From assembly GCF_006385135.1 (NCBI RefSeq), contig NZ_CP041025.1:3069501-3133500 (forward strand): a stretch of 64,000 nt of DNA. The letters run 5' to 3'. The position numbers were made by a program, and so were the translations under genes. This DNA is from Paremcibacter congregatus (GTDB taxonomy: Bacteria > Pseudomonadota > Alphaproteobacteria > Sphingomonadales > Emcibacteraceae). Shown here in pieces: positions 61,521 to 64,000 of this stretch. The notes beneath the pieces were generated by a model, which worked only from the letters and a program-made list of their open reading frames with translations, did not search any database and was not told the origin of the DNA. The number at the start of each line of letters is the position of its first letter. Position 1 is the first letter of the stretch.

Positions 61521-62003
61521 TTAGAGCTGATCAAGCATGTATTCCGCACTGGAAACATGGAATTCACCAGGGCCTTCAATATTCAGAGACGTAACAACAC
61601 CGTCTTCCACCACCATGGAAAAACGCTTGCCGCGCATTCCCATGCCGAATCCCGTGCCATCCATTTCCAGGCCAAGCGCCTTGGCGAAATCACCGTTACC
61701 GTCCGCCAGCATGCTGACTTTCCCATCGGCATTCTGGCTCTTGCCCCAGGCCCCCATAACAAAAGCGTCATTCACCGCCATACAGGCGATCTCGTCCACG
61801 CCCTTGGCTTTAAACGCGTCAGCCTTTTCAATAAAGCCTGGCAGATGCTTGGCGGAACAGGTCGGGGTAAAAGCGCCCGGAACGGAGAAAAGCGCGACTT
61901 TGCGTCCGCCAAAAATCTCGGCCGTCGTCCGCGGAGTGGGCCCGTCGGCTGTCATTTCAACAAGAGTAGCTTCCGGCAGTTTGTCACCAACAGCAATGGT
62001 CAT
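61521..62003 (-). CDS. peroxiredoxin of the Prx5 (AhpE/PRX5-like) type
   Basis: A 160-residue 1-Cys-type thiol peroxidase of the Prx5 group, reducing peroxides with a glutaredoxin or thioredoxin donor. The peroxidatic Cys49 is in VPGAFTPTCSAKHLPGF, followed by KGVDEIACMAVNDAFVMGAW and a C-terminal YMLDQL. The length and the FTPTCS motif are typical of alphaproteobacterial and plant type II peroxiredoxins. Its ATG overlaps the TGA of the symporter gene (ATGA), so the two are coupled. No OxyR-type site was looked for in detail. Confidence 0.93.
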   Translation of the reverse strand: MTIAVGDKLPEATLVEMTADGPTPRTTAEIFGGRKVALFSVPGAFTPTCSAKHLPGFIEKADAFKAKGVDEIACMAVNDAFVMGAWGKSQNADGKVSMLADGNGDFAKALGLEMDGTGFGMGMRGKRFSMVVEDGVVTSLNIEGPGEFHVSSAEYMLDQL

Positions 62004-63427
62004 GGCGTATCCTTTTGAGTAAAGTTAAGTTTCGTTGCGTAGAGCAATATAAAACAAATAAGAAATGGAACCAATCTTTCAAGGATATCCCCGATAGAAT
62101 TTGGCTGAAGATAAAAAAGGATTGTCAAACTCAGACCAATCAGCATGCTTGGCAATATCATCTTTGGATTAAGCCGCACCCCGGCCAGCCTGAGCAAAAC
62201 CACTGGCCCGAAGGCTGATCCCAGGGCGCCCCAGGCAAACATGACCCGAGAGAAAATATCCGACGGCAAATAAATCGCCACCGCCACCGACAGGCCGCAC
62301 AGCACTGCAATTACCAGCCGTGAAACCCACAGACGGTTTTCTCCCTCATCCGGTTCCCCCATGACATCATGGGCCACAGCCGAGGCGCTGACCAAAAGCT
62401 GGCTGTCCGCTGTCGACATGATCGCACTCAGCACCGCCGCCAGCAGTATAGCCCCCAGCACCGTGGGCAGAAGACTGTCTGTCATGACAAAAAACAGCTG
62501 TTCCGGGTCGGCCAGGGGCTGGGTAATCAGGATCCTGCCACACAGTCCAAGTACCACCATATTTCCCAACACAACCACGAACCAGAAGATGGCAAACTTC
62601 TGCGCTGTCCGCACCGCTTTCTGACTTTTCAAGGCCATGAAACGCGTGAGCAAATGCGGCTGCCCAAAAGCGCCAAGCCCCATCGCCATTGTGCCGACAA
62701 CAAACCCCAGCGCCATCAACCCCACATTGGGTCCCGTCAACGACAACTGTTCTGGGCTAGAAATTGCCTGCAGCCCCTGCCACAAACCGATCGGGCCCCC
62801 AACTTCAATCAGGGCCAGCGCCGGCAGCAGCAGCGCCGCCACAAGCATCAGCATCCCCTGCAGGGTGTCCGTCACACTCACCGCCCAAAATCCACCGAGC
62901 AATGTATAAATCAGCACAATGCCGCCACCCAGAAGAATGCTCGTCGACATAGACATATCAAAAGTACTGGCAAATGCCTTGCCTGCCCCCATAAACTGTG
63001 TCGCCACGTAAAAGACAAAACAAAAGGTCACCACAGCCGCAGCGAAAAGACGAATAGCCCGCTTTGTCCGCTCTGTTCCGTCCAAGGCCAGTACATCGGT
63101 TAACGTCACGAGCTTCTCCGCCGCCGCCAGACGCTGAAGACGCGGCGCGAGCCACAACCAGGAACCACCATGACCGAGAATCAGACCAACAAACATCCAG
63201 ATGGTCGACAGGCCAAAAGTGAAAGCGGCAGCGCTAAGACTTAAGATTGACCAGGCCGAAGCAGAACTCGCCGCATAACTTATAGAGGCGACAAAAGGCC
63301 CCAGCGCCCGACCGCCGACAAAGAAATCCGTATTGCTGTGCGTGCGGCGCTGCGCCCAGAGGCCGATCAGAATTAATGTGATTTTATAAACCACAAGGAC
63401 AATAACTACCGTGGTCTCTTTTGACAT
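62000..63427 (-). CDS. sodium:solute symporter family protein (proline permease-like)
   Basis: A 475-residue SSSF-family transporter with about 13 helices. Seen are FFVGGRALGPFVASISYAAS (helix 1, sodium site), then SSASAWSILSLSAAAFTFGL, the conserved GFWAVSVTDTLQGMLMLVAA of helix 5 and the GQPHLLTRFMALKSQKAVRT loop typical of PutP and relatives. A late AAVLSAIMSTADSQLLVSAS is the Na+ site of helix 8. Proline is a plausible substrate because of these motifs but is not proven. It starts at the ATG 63427, is divergent from a TonB receptor, and is coupled to a peroxiredoxin gene downstream. Confidence 0.88.
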   Translation of the reverse strand: MSKETTVVIVLVVYKITLILIGLWAQRRTHSNTDFFVGGRALGPFVASISYAASSASAWSILSLSAAAFTFGLSTIWMFVGLILGHGGSWLWLAPRLQRLAAAEKLVTLTDVLALDGTERTKRAIRLFAAAVVTFCFVFYVATQFMGAGKAFASTFDMSMSTSILLGGGIVLIYTLLGGFWAVSVTDTLQGMLMLVAALLLPALALIEVGGPIGLWQGLQAISSPEQLSLTGPNVGLMALGFVVGTMAMGLGAFGQPHLLTRFMALKSQKAVRTAQKFAIFWFVVVLGNMVVLGLCGRILITQPLADPEQLFFVMTDSLLPTVLGAILLAAVLSAIMSTADSQLLVSASAVAHDVMGEPDEGENRLWVSRLVIAVLCGLSVAVAIYLPSDIFSRVMFAWGALGSAFGPVVLLRLAGVRLNPKMILPSMLIGLSLTILFYLQPNSIGDILERLVPFLICFILLYATKLNFTQKDTP

Positions 63428-63513
63428 ATATTTCCCGATTCCCTATTTAGTTTCATATTCTTCCTGTTATTATCCCAGTGTACCCGAGCAAAGCCCCATT
63501 CGCGAGTTTTATG

Positions 63514-63534
63514 ATTTCATTACTCATATGAAAT
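63514..63534. promoter_or_regulatory. 7-7-7 inverted repeat between the symporter and TonB receptor
   Basis: ATTTCAT-TACTCAT-ATGAAAT is a perfect inverted repeat in the divergent region, about 90 nt before the symporter start and 115 nt before the receptor start. Operator-like by form; regulator unknown. Confidence 0.45.
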
Positions 63535-63648
63535 AATTTCTTGATGAAATACTTGATATCATTCTATTTTTCTGAATAATATAAACGTTAGTTTTAAAAG
63601 CTACAGTATTCTGAATCATAAAAAACAACATACCTTGGGAATAAATCA

Positions 63649-64000
63649 ATGATTAAATGCGCCACACTCACCTCTATTCTCGGCTTATCAGCAGCCCTTA
63701 CCAGCCTGACCCCGGCCGCGGTATACGCCGCGGAAGAAATCGCAATTGAAGATATTGTGGTGACCGCGACTAAACGGTCCGAACGTTTGAAGGATGTGCC
63801 GATTTCTATGTCCGCAATTTCTGCCGAACAACTGGATCAAACGGGGGTGCGGGATTTGAAATCCATTGCCGAATATATCCCTAACCTGCAGATCAGCCAG
63901 AGTAATGATTTCCGCTCCACCGTGACCATTCGCGGTGTTGGCGCCCAGAGCCGTAATATCGGATTTGACGCCCGGGTCGGGGTTTATGTGGATGGTGTAT
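63649..64000 (+). CDS. TonB-dependent receptor (5' part only)
   Basis: The first ~117 residues of an outer-membrane TonB-dependent receptor; the gene continues past the right edge. A signal peptide of about 27 residues ends near VYA-AEE. The TonB-box region EDIVVTATKRSERLKDVPIS follows, and the plug domain begins (VRDLKSIAEYIPNLQISQSN; TIRGVGAQSRNIGFDARVGV; YVDGV). It is divergent from the symporter gene and a 7-7-7 inverted repeat lies upstream. The substrate is unknown. Confidence 0.9.
   Translation, partial: MIKCATLTSILGLSAALTSLTPAAVYAAEEIAIEDIVVTATKRSERLKDVPISMSAISAEQLDQTGVRDLKSIAEYIPNLQISQSNDFRSTVTIRGVGAQSRNIGFDARVGVYVDGV

Overview
The window comes from the chromosome of a Gram-negative alphaproteobacterium. 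The support is the gene content and order: rplM-rpsI close to argC, a Cox15-type CtaA, rnd followed by lptC-lptA-lptB-rpoN-hpf-ptsN, a MaeB malic enzyme with a phosphotransacetylase tail, a CIRCE-controlled groESL operon, DUF1491, CsaA, and large TonB-dependent receptors. The mix of TonB receptors, a TPR-sulfotransferase, a BCCT transporter and a PEP-CTERM protein fits a marine or aquatic, aerobic heterotroph, perhaps near Emcibacterales, Kordiimonadales or Sneathiellales; that placement is a guess. Most of the sequence is moderately GC-rich. Two stretches are visibly AT-richer: the csgG-like operon (4.6-7.1 kb) and the accessory stretch at 36.1-38.5 kb.

Layout, 1-20 kb: a partial argC, a degenerate GGDEF/EAL-like gene, rpsI and rplM (all minus); metY; an operon of a CsgG-like protein with three lipoproteins (PEGA-like, DUF4810, DUF799); cutA and ctaA; two orphan membrane or secreted proteins; maeB; ald with a divergent Lrp-type regulator; a soluble MCP-like protein; MarR; a PLP decarboxylase with a divergent MocR regulator; groES-groEL.

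20-34 kb: DUF1491, two small one-helix membrane proteins, a ThDP enzyme behind an FNR-like site, tRNA-Arg(CCT), a PAS-type protein, csaA, a TPR-sulfotransferase with a TonB receptor, a BCCT transporter with a divergent MarR gene, a 2OG-Fe(II) oxygenase, and a PEP-CTERM discoidin-like protein behind a sigma-54-type promoter.

34-39.4 kb is accessory: an Xre/RES toxin-antitoxin pair, a DUF6122-type membrane protein, a nested palindromic repeat, an AT-rich gene for a possible nuclease with a SEC-C tail, a small XRE regulator with a perfect operator-like palindrome, a probably broken small gene, and a GC-rich orphan. 39.5-45.4 kb is the conserved rnd/lpt/rpoN/hpf/ptsN block.

45.5-64 kb: a ParA / ribbon-helix-helix / TPR-SPOR cluster with a divergent Sel1-SPOR gene; fused pabBC; a GntR regulator; a Fur-box-associated locus of apbE, porin, FMN-binding protein and PepSY protein that looks like an iron-regulated extracytoplasmic flavin redox system; uppP; a PAS-type protein; a nucleotidyltransferase plus inositol-phosphate synthase pair; a tandem-FKBP lipoprotein; DUF423; a peroxiredoxin; a sodium:solute symporter; and the start of another TonB receptor.

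The places most worth a second look are the SEC-C island gene with its XRE neighbour, the Fur/ApbE/porin/FMN/PepSY locus, the sigma-54 promoter on the PEP-CTERM gene, the ParA-SPOR cluster, and the csgG operon with its extra PEGA-like lipoprotein. No CRISPR array, insertion sequence, prophage or rRNA gene was seen.
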